Part shown: piece after piece, positions 24,236-31,669 of the stretch
How the letters are laid out: every line of letters begins with the position of its first letter
How positions within the stretch are numbered: the stretch's first letter is position 1
Source of the DNA: Taklimakanibacter sp050251035
GTDB taxonomy: Bacteria > Pseudomonadota > Alphaproteobacteria > Rhizobiales > Aestuariivirgaceae
Direction of reading: 5' to 3'
DNA: 64,000 bases
Assembly: GCA_050251035.1 (NCBI GenBank)
Contig: JBFWNN010000004.1
Coordinates: 1-64,000 of the forward strand
Program-made: the position numbers and the translations under genes
The notes under the pieces: model-generated
The model's database searches: none
Told to the model about the DNA's origin: nothing
Seen by the model: only the letters and a program-made list of their open reading frames with translations

Positions 24236-25264
24236 ATGTCGCAAGCCCTTGCCCGCCGCCGGCGGCATTACGAGGCGCCCTATTGGCCGGGTTTCGTCGA
24301 CGCGATGGCGCAGCTCCTGCTCGTCATCACCTTCCTGCTCTCGGTGTTCATCGTCGCGCAGTTCCTCCTGGCGCGCGAGATCTCGGGCCAGGACAGCGCG
24401 CTCGGGCAATTGCGTTCGCAGATCGCCGAGCTCACGCAATTGCTGGCGCTCGAGAAGTCGGCCAAGTCGGAGCTCGAGCTCAATCTGTCGACGCTGGGCG
24501 ACGATCTCAACGCCGAGAAGGCGAAGTCGGCAAACCTCGCTCTCCAGCTCGAGGGCGAGAGCGAGAAGGGCGAAAGCGCCGGCACGACAATTTCCGGCCT
24601 GCGCACGGCGCTCGATGACGAGAAGCAGATTTCCTCCGAGGCGCTCGCCAAGGTCGAGCTTCTCAACCAGCAGCTCGCCGCCTTGCGCCGGCAGATCGCG
24701 ACGCTCAACGGCCTTCTCGCCGATGCCGAGACGCGCGCCAAGACCGACCAGGCCCAGATCATCGATCTCGGCAAAAGGCTCAATTCGGCGCTGGCGCAAC
24801 GGGTGCAGGAGCTGACGCGCTATCGCTCGGAATTCTTCGGCCGCCTGCGCAAGATCCTGAGCCAGCGCTCCGACATATTGGTGGTCGGCGACCGCTTCGT
24901 CTTCCAGTCGGAAGTGCTGTTCCCGAAAGGCTCCGCCGACATCAATCCGGCGGGGCTGGTCGAAATGGACAAGCTCGCCGCCGCGCTCAGGGAGCTCGAG
25001 GCCGAAATCCCCACCGATATCGCCTGGGTGCTCAGGGTCGACGGCCATACCGACACCGATCCGATCACGACAGCCTTCAAATCGAACTGGGAATTGTCGT
25101 CGGCGCGCTCGATCGCCGTCGTCAACTACCTGATCAGCAAAGGCATAAACCCCAAGCATCTGGTGGCCGCCGGCTTCGGCGAATTCCAGCCGCTCGATCC
25201 CGGCGACAGCGAAGAGGCCAAGACCCGCAACCGCCGCATCGAACTCAAGCTGACCGAGCGCTGA
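24236..25264 (+). CDS. MotB/OmpA-type peptidoglycan-binding partner
   Basis: A 342-residue protein. A short cytoplasmic N-terminus is followed by one membrane helix with an Asp at its entrance (YWPGFVDAMAQLLLVITFLL; Asp near residue 22, the position of the proton-carrying Asp of MotB). A coiled coil of about 150 residues comes next, then a C-terminal OmpA domain (VLRVDGHTDTDPITTAFKSN, SSARSIAVVNYLI, GFGEFQPL). It ends with the OmpA motif TRNRRIELKLTER. The coiled-coil length sets the reach to the cell wall. It is paired with the MotA-like channel directly upstream. Confidence 0.87.
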   Translation: MSQALARRRRHYEAPYWPGFVDAMAQLLLVITFLLSVFIVAQFLLAREISGQDSALGQLRSQIAELTQLLALEKSAKSELELNLSTLGDDLNAEKAKSANLALQLEGESEKGESAGTTISGLRTALDDEKQISSEALAKVELLNQQLAALRRQIATLNGLLADAETRAKTDQAQIIDLGKRLNSALAQRVQELTRYRSEFFGRLRKILSQRSDILVVGDRFVFQSEVLFPKGSADINPAGLVEMDKLAAALRELEAEIPTDIAWVLRVDGHTDTDPITTAFKSNWELSSARSIAVVNYLISKGINPKHLVAAGFGEFQPLDPGDSEEAKTRNRRIELKLTER

Positions 25265-25390
25265 GGCGCGGCCACGCCGTGTGCGTGTGGTCTTCTGACC
25301 CAGGGGAAACAGATTCGACTTCGCAGCTCATTCATGACAACTTGCTTGAATGGTTGCGCAATGAGCCACGGACTCAACAAGCGGGCCGAC

Positions 25391-25906
25391 ATGAAGAGGA
25401 CGGCCGTCATCGGTAATGCCGGCGGCGGCAAGTCGACTCTGTCGCGGCGCCTCGCCTACGAGCATGGGCTTCCCTATCACGAGCTGGACGCTCTGCTCTG
25501 GGGACCGGGCTGGGTGGCGCGGCCAGTGCATGTCTATGAGGCCGACCATAGCCAGCTGGTGGCGGGCGAAAGCTGGGTCATAGACGGGTTTGGACGGCTT
25601 GAATCGCTGCCCGCCCGTCTGGTCAGGGCCACCTGCGTCGTCCTGGTCGACATGCCGGTTTGGCAGCATTATTCGCTCGCCGCGCGAAGACATTACAAAT
25701 GGATCACCGGGAAGCTCGCCCATCCGCCAGGAGGGTTGAGCGAAGTGCCGTCATTGGACGAGGTGTTCAAGATGATCTGGAATGTCGACCAGCAATACAT
25801 GCCAAAGGTCCGGAGCCTGGTGACGGACCTCGAAGCGCAGGGGATGGCCGTAACCCGGCTCGCTTCGCCCGCAGACGTGGCCGGCTTCACGCAGACTGGG
25901 CACTGA
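25391..25906 (+). CDS. Small P-loop kinase (AAA/FlaR-like topology modulation family)
   Basis: A 171-residue nucleotide-binding protein. Walker A motif GNAGGGKSTLSRRLA is at residues 8-22, HELDALLWGPGW follows, and VVLVDMP is a Walker B-like strand near residue 85. It matches the adenylate-kinase-like family often named DNA topology modulation kinase FlaR. The real substrate of the family is unclear. Start: the ATG at 25391 gives MKRTAVIGNAGG; an in-frame ATG at 25334 lacks support. The 3' end overlaps the convergent ABC transporter by 20 bases. Confidence 0.75.
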   Translation: MKRTAVIGNAGGGKSTLSRRLAYEHGLPYHELDALLWGPGWVARPVHVYEADHSQLVAGESWVIDGFGRLESLPARLVRATCVVLVDMPVWQHYSLAARRHYKWITGKLAHPPGGLSEVPSLDEVFKMIWNVDQQYMPKVRSLVTDLEAQGMAVTRLASPADVAGFTQTGH

Positions 25907-27677
25907 ACTGGAGCTCGGCCAGGCGCGAGTAGAGTGGATTCGACCGGGTGAGCTCGCCATGCTGGCCTTGCGCCACCAGCCGCCCGCCGTCGAGGACGAG
26001 AATGCGCCCGGCATTCCTCACCGTGGCCAGGCGATGCGCGATGACAAGCGTTGTGCGGTTGTGGGTGAGTTCCTTGAGGGCTTCCTGGATCAGGGCCTCG
26101 CTCTCGGCATCGAGCGCGCTCGTCGCTTCATCGAGGAGCAGGATCGGCGCATTGCGCAAGATGGCGCGGCCAATGGCGATGCGCTGGCGCTGGCCGCCGG
26201 AAAGCGTGATGCCGCGTTCGCCGACCTCGGTGTCGTAGCCCTTGGGCAGGCCTTGCGCGAACTCCTCGACATGCGCGGCGCGGGCCGCCCGCTTGATTTC
26301 GTCGGGCGACGCCTCGGGCCGGCCGAAGCGGATATTGTCGAGAACCGTGCCTGAGAAGATCACCGTCTCCTGCGGCACGACGGCGATGCGCGAGCGCACC
26401 GCCTTCGGGTCAGCCGTCTTCACATCGATGCCGTCGATCAGGATACGGCCGGCTTGCGGATCGTAGAACCGCTGCAGCAGGGCAAAAATGGTGGACTTGC
26501 CGGCGCCCGATGGGCCAACCAGCGCCACCGTCTCACCAGGCGCCACCGTGAAGCCGACATCGTCCAGAGCGGGGCCGTCGGGCCGCGTCGGGTAATGGAA
26601 ACTGACGCCGGCGAAGACGATCTCGCCCTTGGGCGGCGAGGGCAGGGCAATGGGAGACGCGGGAGCGGCGATGGCAGGCTTCTCATCGAGGAGTTCGGCG
26701 ATGCGTTCCGCTGCGCCCGCGGCGAGCTGGATCTCGCCCCAGACCTGCGAGAGCTCGCCGAGCGCGCTTGCCGCCAGCACGGCATAGAGCACGAACTGGC
26801 TGAGCGAGCCCGCCGTCATGGCGCCCGAGATCACTTCACGCGCGCCATACCACAGCACCATGGTCACCGAGCCGAGCGACAGGAAGATGATGGCGGCGGT
26901 GAGGAAGGCGCGGGCGCCGGTGCGCTTCGCCGCCGCAGCGAAGGCGGTGGCGGTGGCCTCCTTGAAGGCGTTGATGGCGGTCGTTTCCTGGACGAAGGAC
27001 TGGACCGCCGTCACCGCGAGCAGGCGCTCCTGCGCATAGGCGGCCGAGTGCGCCAGCGTATCCTGGGCGCTGCGCGAGAGCGTGCGCACCCTGCGGCCGA
27101 AGAAGATCAACGGCAGCACGATCAGCGGAATGGCGAGGAGGACGAGGCAGGACAGCTTGACGCTCGTCACCACCATCATGATCGCGGCGCCCACCAGCAT
27201 CACCAGGTTGCGCAGCGCGACCGAGGCCGAGGTGGAGAAAGCGGATTTGACCTGGGTCGTGTCGGCGGTGAGCCTGGAGACGATCTCGCCCGACCGGTTT
27301 GCCTCGAAGAAGGCGGGGCTCAGCTCGAGAAGATGCTTGAACAGAAGGTCGCGCGTATCGGCGACGATGCGCTCGCCGAGCCAGGTGACGAGATAGAAGC
27401 GGGCTGCCGACGCCAAGGCCAGCACGGCGACGACCGCCAGCATCACCGCAAAATACTGGTTGATGAGGGTGCTGCCCTCGACCGAAAAGCCGTGATCGAT
27501 GACCCGGCGGACCGCCAGCGGCACGATGAGGGTGGCCACGGCCGCAACGACGAGGGCCAGAAAGGCGAGTATGACGGGGAGGCGGTAATGCCTCAGGAGC
27601 GGCAGAAACCGCCGGAGGGGCTTGAGGCTCTTGCCAGCGGGCCGGGCCGGGGCGGTATCTGCGGACGAGCGGGCCAT
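25887..27677 (-). CDS. ABC exporter, fused permease/ATPase (MsbA-related)
   Basis: A 596-residue half-transporter. A six-helix membrane domain to about residue 330 is followed by an ATPase domain with GPSGAGKSTIFALLQRFYDP (Walker A), ITLSGGQRQRIAIGRAI (signature), ILLLDEATSALD (Walker B) and an H-loop in LVIAHRLATV. It belongs to the MsbA-related/ABCB family common in alphaproteobacteria. Homodimeric export of a lipid or other hydrophobic compound is inferred. A dispersed palindromic repeat lies just upstream of its start. Confidence 0.92.
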   Translation of the reverse strand: MARSSADTAPARPAGKSLKPLRRFLPLLRHYRLPVILAFLALVVAAVATLIVPLAVRRVIDHGFSVEGSTLINQYFAVMLAVVAVLALASAARFYLVTWLGERIVADTRDLLFKHLLELSPAFFEANRSGEIVSRLTADTTQVKSAFSTSASVALRNLVMLVGAAIMMVVTSVKLSCLVLLAIPLIVLPLIFFGRRVRTLSRSAQDTLAHSAAYAQERLLAVTAVQSFVQETTAINAFKEATATAFAAAAKRTGARAFLTAAIIFLSLGSVTMVLWYGAREVISGAMTAGSLSQFVLYAVLAASALGELSQVWGEIQLAAGAAERIAELLDEKPAIAAPASPIALPSPPKGEIVFAGVSFHYPTRPDGPALDDVGFTVAPGETVALVGPSGAGKSTIFALLQRFYDPQAGRILIDGIDVKTADPKAVRSRIAVVPQETVIFSGTVLDNIRFGRPEASPDEIKRAARAAHVEEFAQGLPKGYDTEVGERGITLSGGQRQRIAIGRAILRNAPILLLDEATSALDAESEALIQEALKELTHNRTTLVIAHRLATVRNAGRILVLDGGRLVAQGQHGELTRSNPLYSRLAELQFSAQSA

Positions 27678-27695
27678 GCGCCTCCATTCTTTCGC

Positions 27696-27742
27696 GCATC
27701 GGATTGGTCCGAAAGCCGCTGCGCACCTTTCGGTCCGATGCT
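27696..27742. repeat. Dispersed palindromic repeat, family 2, copy 1
   Basis: A 47-base imperfect inverted repeat beginning GCATCGGATTGGTCCGAAAG and ending CTTTCGGTCCGATGC. It aligns with 60911-60955. Palindromes of this type are common in Hyphomicrobiales intergenic regions. This copy lies in the leader of the ABC exporter gene. Confidence 0.75.
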
Positions 27743-27785
27743 GTAGACCAGGCTCCGGGGCCTATGAAGGGGCCAAGCCGCCGCA

Positions 27786-27815
27786 CTTGCATAGGGGGCC
27801 CCCCTCCTGTATAGA
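27786..27815 (+). promoter_or_regulatory. Likely rpmE promoter
   Basis: CTTGCA and TATAGA separated by 18 bases, about 70 bases before the rpmE start codon, fit an alphaproteobacterial sigma-70 promoter. The spacer contains a GGGGGCCCCC palindrome. Confidence 0.45.
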
Positions 27816-27883
27816 CGCCGCCCGAAACCCCTGAATTTACAGTTTTCCGGCGCTGGAACGCGCGCACCAAGAGAGTTTACGCC

Positions 27884-28105
27884 ATGAAAAAGGATATTCA
27901 TCCCAAATACCACACGATCAATGTGGTCATGACCGACGGCAGCAAATTCCAGACCCGCTCGACCTGGGGCAAAGAAGGCGACACGCTCAATCTCGACATC
28001 GACCCCAAGTCGCACCCGGCCTGGACCGGCGGCCAGCAGACGCTTATCGACCGCGGTGGCCGGGTCAGCAAGTTCAAGCAGAAATTCGGCTTCCTCAACA
28101 AGTAA
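27884..28105 (+). CDS. rpmE: 50S ribosomal protein L31
   Basis: A 73-residue ribosomal protein starting MKKDIHPKYHTINVVMTDGS and ending FKQKFGFLNK, the alphaproteobacterial L31 pattern. It has no cysteines, so it is the zinc-independent form. It is monocistronic: a promoter-like pair lies upstream and a strong Rho-independent terminator follows 22 bases after the stop. Confidence 0.96.
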   Translation: MKKDIHPKYHTINVVMTDGSKFQTRSTWGKEGDTLNLDIDPKSHPAWTGGQQTLIDRGGRVSKFKQKFGFLNK

Positions 28106-28127
28106 GCCCGAGCTGAGACGCCAAAAC

Positions 28128-28153
28128 AACCCGGCCTTGCGCCGGGTTTTTTT
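28128..28153 (+). terminator. Rho-independent terminator of rpmE
   Basis: An 8-base stem AACCCGGC/GCCGGGTT with a 5-base loop, followed by a run of T (seven in a row including the stem end). Confidence 0.9.
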
Positions 28154-28171
28154 GTCGGTGGAGAGACGACC

Positions 28172-28456
28172 ATGCCGAAGGACGGCGGACCACGCATCGC
28201 CATCACCTATTGCACCCAGTGCCAGTGGCTGCTGCGCGCGGCATGGATGGCGCAGGAGCTGCTCGCGACCTTCGGCACCGATATCGGCGAGGTCGCCCTC
28301 CTGCCGGGCACCGGCGGCGTCTTCCAGATCGCCTGCGACGACGTCCTGATCTGGGAGCGCAAGCGCGACGGCGGCTTTCCGGACGTCAAGACCCTGAAGC
28401 AGCTGGTGCGCGATGTGATCGCGCCCGAGCGCGATCTCGGCCACACCGACCGCTAG
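28172..28456 (+). CDS. SelT/SelW/SelH (Rdx) family thioredoxin-like protein
   Basis: A 94-residue protein with the Rdx motif as YCTQCQWLLRA near residue 14 (CxxC) and the typical GTGGVFQIACDDVLIWERK and RDGGFPDVKTLKQLVRD segments. These proteins have a thioredoxin-like fold and a redox role that is poorly defined; this one uses Cys where some relatives use selenocysteine. GGAGAG lies 7 bases upstream of the ATG. It is followed after 11 bases by an acetyltransferase gene, so the two may be co-transcribed. Confidence 0.88.
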   Translation: MPKDGGPRIAITYCTQCQWLLRAAWMAQELLATFGTDIGEVALLPGTGGVFQIACDDVLIWERKRDGGFPDVKTLKQLVRDVIAPERDLGHTDR

Positions 28457-28467
28457 GTCCGACGTCA

Positions 28468-29019
28468 ATGACGACGACGATCGAGATACGCCCGCTCACC
28501 CAAGACAACATGGCGGATGCCAAAAGCTGCGATGCGTCCTTCGTGATCGAGTCCGAGCTCGTGCTGGACGCGCGGGACGGCATTATCTCTTATCGCGTGC
28601 GTCCGCTTCCCGCGTCACGCAAGACTTATGCCCATAGCGAGGCACGCGAGCTCGCGGGCTTCATCGGCCATCCCGACAAGGGCTTCTTCCTCGCCTATAT
28701 CGACGGCAAGGTCGCGGGCCATGCCTCGATCTCGGTGAACTGGAACCGCCTGGCGCTGCTCGACCATGTCGAGGTGGACAGGCATTTCCGCCAGCGCGGC
28801 GTCGGCCGGGCGCTGGTCGCGCAGGCGATCGCCTGGGCCAGGGAGAAGCGCCTGCCGGGCGTGATGCTTGAGACCCAGAACAACAATGTCGCGGCCTGCA
28901 GGCTCTATGAAGCATGCGGTTTCACGCTCGGCGGCTTCGACCGCTTCCTCTACCAGGGCGACATGCCGGACACGCGCGAGATCGCGCTCTACTGGTATTT
29001 GATGCTAACGCGCGACTAG
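28468..29019 (+). CDS. GNAT family N-acetyltransferase
   Basis: A 183-residue protein with the GNAT acetyl-CoA site HFRQRGVGRALVAQAIAWAR around residues 110-130, and the C-terminal NNNVAACRLYEACGFTLGG. It resembles streptothricin-acetyltransferase-like GNATs, but the substrate cannot be told. It is probably co-transcribed with the SelW-like gene. Its 3' end overlaps the convergent DUF2165 gene by 15 bases. Confidence 0.88.
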   Translation: MTTTIEIRPLTQDNMADAKSCDASFVIESELVLDARDGIISYRVRPLPASRKTYAHSEARELAGFIGHPDKGFFLAYIDGKVAGHASISVNWNRLALLDHVEVDRHFRQRGVGRALVAQAIAWAREKRLPGVMLETQNNNVAACRLYEACGFTLGGFDRFLYQGDMPDTREIALYWYLMLTRD

Positions 29020-29505
29020 GTCGCCATCGGGCTGGTTGACATAGATCAGGACGCCCAGGATCGCGACATAGAACTTGAAGGCCGCATCCTGCCCGTTCCA
29101 GGTCTGCGACTGCCACATCGCGAACCATTCGCCGCCCACCACCATGAAGCCGAAGAACCAGACGAGGAAGCCCATGGTCGCGCCGATGATGGCGAAACGC
29201 TTGGCCTGGTTGAACCCGGCACCCGTCGCATGGCGCGCCTGCCAGAGATGAAAGGCGCCGACGAGGAACAGGAGGCAGGTCAACCCTTCGCCCAGGATGA
29301 TGAGCCAATAGCCCAAGTGCCACAGAGGCTCGCTGGTGATGGCGCGGTACATCAGCTTGTTGCCGGGAAAGGTCGTGTCCATGCTCAGCACATGCTGGAC
29401 AAAGGCGAAGTTCGAGCCGTAATCGGTGATGTTGCCGAAAGTCACAAGGGAGGCGAAAGCCGCCAGGCACAGGCACAGGATGATCTTGGAGAGACGGACG
29501 GTCAT
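29005..29505 (-). CDS. DUF2165 family membrane protein
   Basis: A 166-residue inner-membrane protein with four predicted helices (IILCLCLAAFASLVTFGNIT, LGYWLIILGEGLTCLLFLVG, FAIIGATMGFLVWFFGFMVV and a C-terminal one). It carries the conserved YGSNFAFVQHVLSMDTTFPG segment of DUF2165, a family of small predicted integral membrane proteins. Function unknown. The ATG gives MTVRLSKIILCL. Confidence 0.82.
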   Translation of the reverse strand: MTVRLSKIILCLCLAAFASLVTFGNITDYGSNFAFVQHVLSMDTTFPGNKLMYRAITSEPLWHLGYWLIILGEGLTCLLFLVGAFHLWQARHATGAGFNQAKRFAIIGATMGFLVWFFGFMVVGGEWFAMWQSQTWNGQDAAFKFYVAILGVLIYVNQPDGDLVAR

Positions 29506-29566
29506 GGCAGAAATTCCCCCAGACGATTCGCCCACAAATCATAACCGCGATGCCGGAACCCGACCA

Positions 29567-29809
29567 ATGCGCAAATCAACCATCCGCCTGACCGACAGCG
29601 CGCTTCGCTACGCGCAGCGCCATCAGCTCGAAAGCGAGCTCGACAGGCTGGCGCTGGGCGCCGACTGCCTGACGGGTGATCTCGTCTCGCTCGAGACCGG
29701 CGAGCGGCCGCATGATTTCACCATCCTCGGCCGGCGCTGGGTCGTTGCGGGCGACGGCACGCGGCTCGAGCTGACGCTCGATCATCCGGTGCGCAGGATG
29801 CGGGTCTGA
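29567..29809 (+). CDS. Small hypothetical protein
   Basis: An 80-residue frame, MRKSTIRLTDSALRYAQRHQ to HPVRRMRV, with an N-terminal helix and a beta-rich end (FTILGRRWVVAGDGTRLELT). Normal codon use supports a real gene. A longer in-frame start at 29504 would overlap the divergent DUF2165 start. It ends 10 bases before the convergent rcdA stop. No family recognised. Confidence 0.5.
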   Translation: MRKSTIRLTDSALRYAQRHQLESELDRLALGADCLTGDLVSLETGERPHDFTILGRRWVVAGDGTRLELTLDHPVRRMRV

Positions 29810-29819
29810 GGCCGCCGGC

Positions 29820-30359
29820 TCAGCGGCGTGCCATTTTGAAAACCGCGGCCAGGCGGTCGATCTGGTAGCTGACCGGGCTCGGCTGGGGATGGACGAACTT
29901 GGCCTTGGCCGACAGGATACCATCGAGCTTCAGGATGCGCTCATGCAGGCGCAAGGAGCGGTCGACGAGGTCCTTGAGCGCCGCAGGCAGTTGCTCATGG
30001 CCGGTCAAGGTGTGGCCGGCGCCGATCTCCGCCAGATTGATGCGGTGCTTCTCCTTCGAGGCGTCGGCGAGCGAGATCTCGCCGGCGCTCACCGCGCGCT
30101 GGAGCAGGAGCCAGGAGGCGAGCTGCATGAGCCGGGTCGTGAGCCGCATGCTCTCGGTCGCATAGGCGATGGCGCCGGTGCGGTCCAGGAGGCGGGCATC
30201 CTGGCGTCCGGGGCCATCCAGATAATTCGCCGTTTCCTCGACTAAACCCATACCCTCCTTGAAGATTCCGGCAAATTGGTCCGACGCGGTGAAGCGTGCG
30301 AGGAAATCGACCAGGCTCTCGTTGCGGTCGTTTCCCGAATTATCCCCTGCAGCCTTCAT
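29820..30359 (-). CDS. rcdA: RcdA-like cell-cycle proteolysis adaptor (DUF1465)
   Basis: A 179-residue DUF1465 protein, homologous to Caulobacter RcdA. RcdA links the ClpXP protease to substrates such as CtrA together with CpdR and PopA. The core is well kept: FKEGMGLVEETANYLDGPGR near residue 34, then AYATESMRLTTRLMQLASWL and LLQRAVSAGEISL. The rest is helical, with a C-terminal tail that is disordered in RcdA. A candidate small RNA and a terminator lie upstream on the same strand. Confidence 0.88.
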   Translation of the reverse strand: MKAAGDNSGNDRNESLVDFLARFTASDQFAGIFKEGMGLVEETANYLDGPGRQDARLLDRTGAIAYATESMRLTTRLMQLASWLLLQRAVSAGEISLADASKEKHRINLAEIGAGHTLTGHEQLPAALKDLVDRSLRLHERILKLDGILSAKAKFVHPQPSPVSYQIDRLAAVFKMARR

Positions 30360-30495
30360 GAGAATCGATTCTTTCGTTCTTTTCTCCGTCGCACCCTCAG
30401 CGAAACGGGATTAACGGAACATTAATCTTGGTTCATTTCTGGCCACTATCCACAGAAAATGGCCCTGACGGGCGTCAACGAGCAAATGCCGGGCC

Positions 30496-30523
30496 AAAAA
30501 AAAGCCGCGCTGAAAGCGCGGCT
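30496..30523 (-). terminator. Rho-independent terminator (minus strand)
   Basis: A perfect 8-base GC-rich stem with a 5-base loop and a T-run in the minus-strand direction. It ends the candidate small RNA, or any read-through from the DUF1192 gene, before rcdA. Confidence 0.88.
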
Positions 30524-30600
30524 AAAGGTTCTAACAGGGAGGCGTCAAACAGAGTGGACAGGAGCCACTCGGAGAATCCAGATGACTGGATTACATTGAC
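30496..30600 (-). ncRNA. Candidate trans-acting small RNA with anti-Shine-Dalgarno motifs
   Basis: Read on the minus strand, this short stretch folds into three consecutive hairpins. AATCCAG-TCAT-CTGGATT is at 30592-30575, and GAGTGG-CTCCTGT-CCACTC at 30570-30552. A classical terminator AGCCGCGC-TTTCA-GCGCGGCT at 30523-30503 is followed by eight or nine T. A CUCCU sits in the second loop and CCUCCC in the single strand between hairpins 2 and 3, both complementary to ribosome-binding sites. This layout resembles the alphaproteobacterial anti-SD sRNAs (alpha-r14/cuckoo/CcsR type), though homology is not proven. No reading frame of note is present. The 5' end is only estimated. Confidence 0.6.
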
Positions 30601-30674
30601 GAAAATACAACCGAATCCCTTACTGATTGGTTAACGATACGGTTGCTTAACGCAAAAAGAGTCTGAACCGCCGG

Positions 30675-30863
30675 TCAGCTCCTGAAAAACGCGTCGGCAG
30701 CGGCCTTGCTCGAGCGCTTGCCGACAATGGCCTCGCGGATGCGGACGATCTCGGATTCCAAAAGATGAACGCGGTGTTCGAGTTCGGCAACCGACAAGAG
30801 AGCGAGATCCTCGCCAATGACGATCTCGGGCTTCTTGATCGGACGAATGTCGTCGGGGTCCAT
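30675..30863 (-). CDS. DUF1192 family protein
   Basis: A 62-residue protein, MDPDDIRPIKKPEIVIGEDL followed by a leucine-heptad helix (LLSVAELEHRVHLLESEIVR). This is the full length of DUF1192, small coiled-coil proteins of alphaproteobacteria with no known function. GGGAG lies 8 bases before the ATG. DUF1192 next to DUF1465 (rcdA) is a conserved neighbourhood to my knowledge. Confidence 0.85.
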   Translation of the reverse strand: MDPDDIRPIKKPEIVIGEDLALLSVAELEHRVHLLESEIVRIREAIVGKRSSKAAADAFFRS

Positions 30864-30928
30864 GGGCCTGCTCCCTTGACGATGTGAAACGGCGCGCAGT
30901 TTGGCTCCGGGGTTCCGCACTGGCAAGC

Positions 30929-31555
30929 CTACATGTTCCCGCCATGCGACCGTACGCTTTGCCGGCGCAGCGCGGCGAGTTCCACAGCGCTCAGCAGGGC
31001 GGCGAGATTGCGCAGGACGACGGCGATCGCCTGGTCGCGCGTGATGTCATGGCCGACCGCCTTGCGCAGCCATAGTCCGTCGATCACCGCGGCGATGGAG
31101 ATTGATGCCTCCCGCAGGCGCTCCTTGTCCAGGAGGCCGGCGAAGGCCGATGCCAGGTTGGAGACCAGGCGGCTGTAGAACAGGCGCTGCAGGCGCTCGT
31201 AATTCCGGTTGATGTTGGTGGCGGCGCAGACGGAGAGCCAGGCGACGGCGACATTGCGGGTGAAGGAATGATCCGGGAAATTGCCTTCGACGATCGCCTC
31301 CAGCCGCTCCCAGGAGGTTGTCGCCCGCCGCATCCTGGCGATCACATCCTCCATCAGAAGGCGGTTGTTAAAGCGCACCATGGCATAGAGGACCTCGTCC
31401 TTGCCCTTGAAATAATAGGCGAGGATGCCCGGCGACATGCCGGCCTCCCGGCAGATGCGCGCGGTGGTGAGGCCACGGAGCCCTTCCTGCAGGAAGACGC
31501 GGTGCGCGGCCTCGATCAACTCGGTGCGGCGGATTTCGTCGATTCGCTTGCGCAT
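30929..31555 (-). CDS. betI: BetI-like TetR-family transcriptional repressor
   Basis: A 208-residue TetR-family regulator. The N-terminal HTH is LTTARICREAGMSPGILAYYFKG (split here as LTTARICREAGM and SPGILAYYFKG). The C-terminal ligand domain is of the BetI type (AVAWLSVCAATNINRNYERL, VAAVIDGLWLRKA-like stretch). BetI represses choline/glycine-betaine genes and is released by choline. It is divergent from a choline-binding protein gene (choX), with a palindrome in the 114-base gap, which supports the assignment. betA, betB and betC are not in the window. Confidence 0.8.
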   Translation of the reverse strand: MRKRIDEIRRTELIEAAHRVFLQEGLRGLTTARICREAGMSPGILAYYFKGKDEVLYAMVRFNNRLLMEDVIARMRRATTSWERLEAIVEGNFPDHSFTRNVAVAWLSVCAATNINRNYERLQRLFYSRLVSNLASAFAGLLDKERLREASISIAAVIDGLWLRKAVGHDITRDQAIAVVLRNLAALLSAVELAALRRQSVRSHGGNM

Positions 31556-31578
31556 GATCAGTTCATTTTATTCTAATG

Positions 31579-31608
31579 CAGAAAATTGTACGATGATATA
31601 ATTTTCTG
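31579..31608. promoter_or_regulatory. Candidate BetI operator
   Basis: A perfect 9-base inverted repeat, CAGAAAATT and AATTTTCTG, separated by 12 bases, in the betI-choX gap. It ends 2 bases before the choX -35 hexamer, a good place for a repressor of both divergent genes. Confidence 0.55.
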
Positions 31609-31610
31609 TA

Positions 31611-31638
31611 TTGACATAAAGCAAACCTGGGATAGGCT
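31611..31638 (+). promoter_or_regulatory. Likely choX promoter
   Basis: A consensus TTGACA followed after 16 bases by TAGGCT, about 32 bases before the choX start codon. Confidence 0.5.
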
Positions 31639-31669
31639 GGTCGGAAAACCAGGAGAGGAAACCCGAAAG

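Noticed and set aside
23144..25264. Zorya-type defence motor (ZorA/ZorB)
   Set aside because: The MotA/OmpA pair resembles ZorAB in outline, but no zorC, zorD or zorE helicase/nuclease gene follows. The next genes are a small kinase and an ABC exporter. A housekeeping motor pair is more likely.
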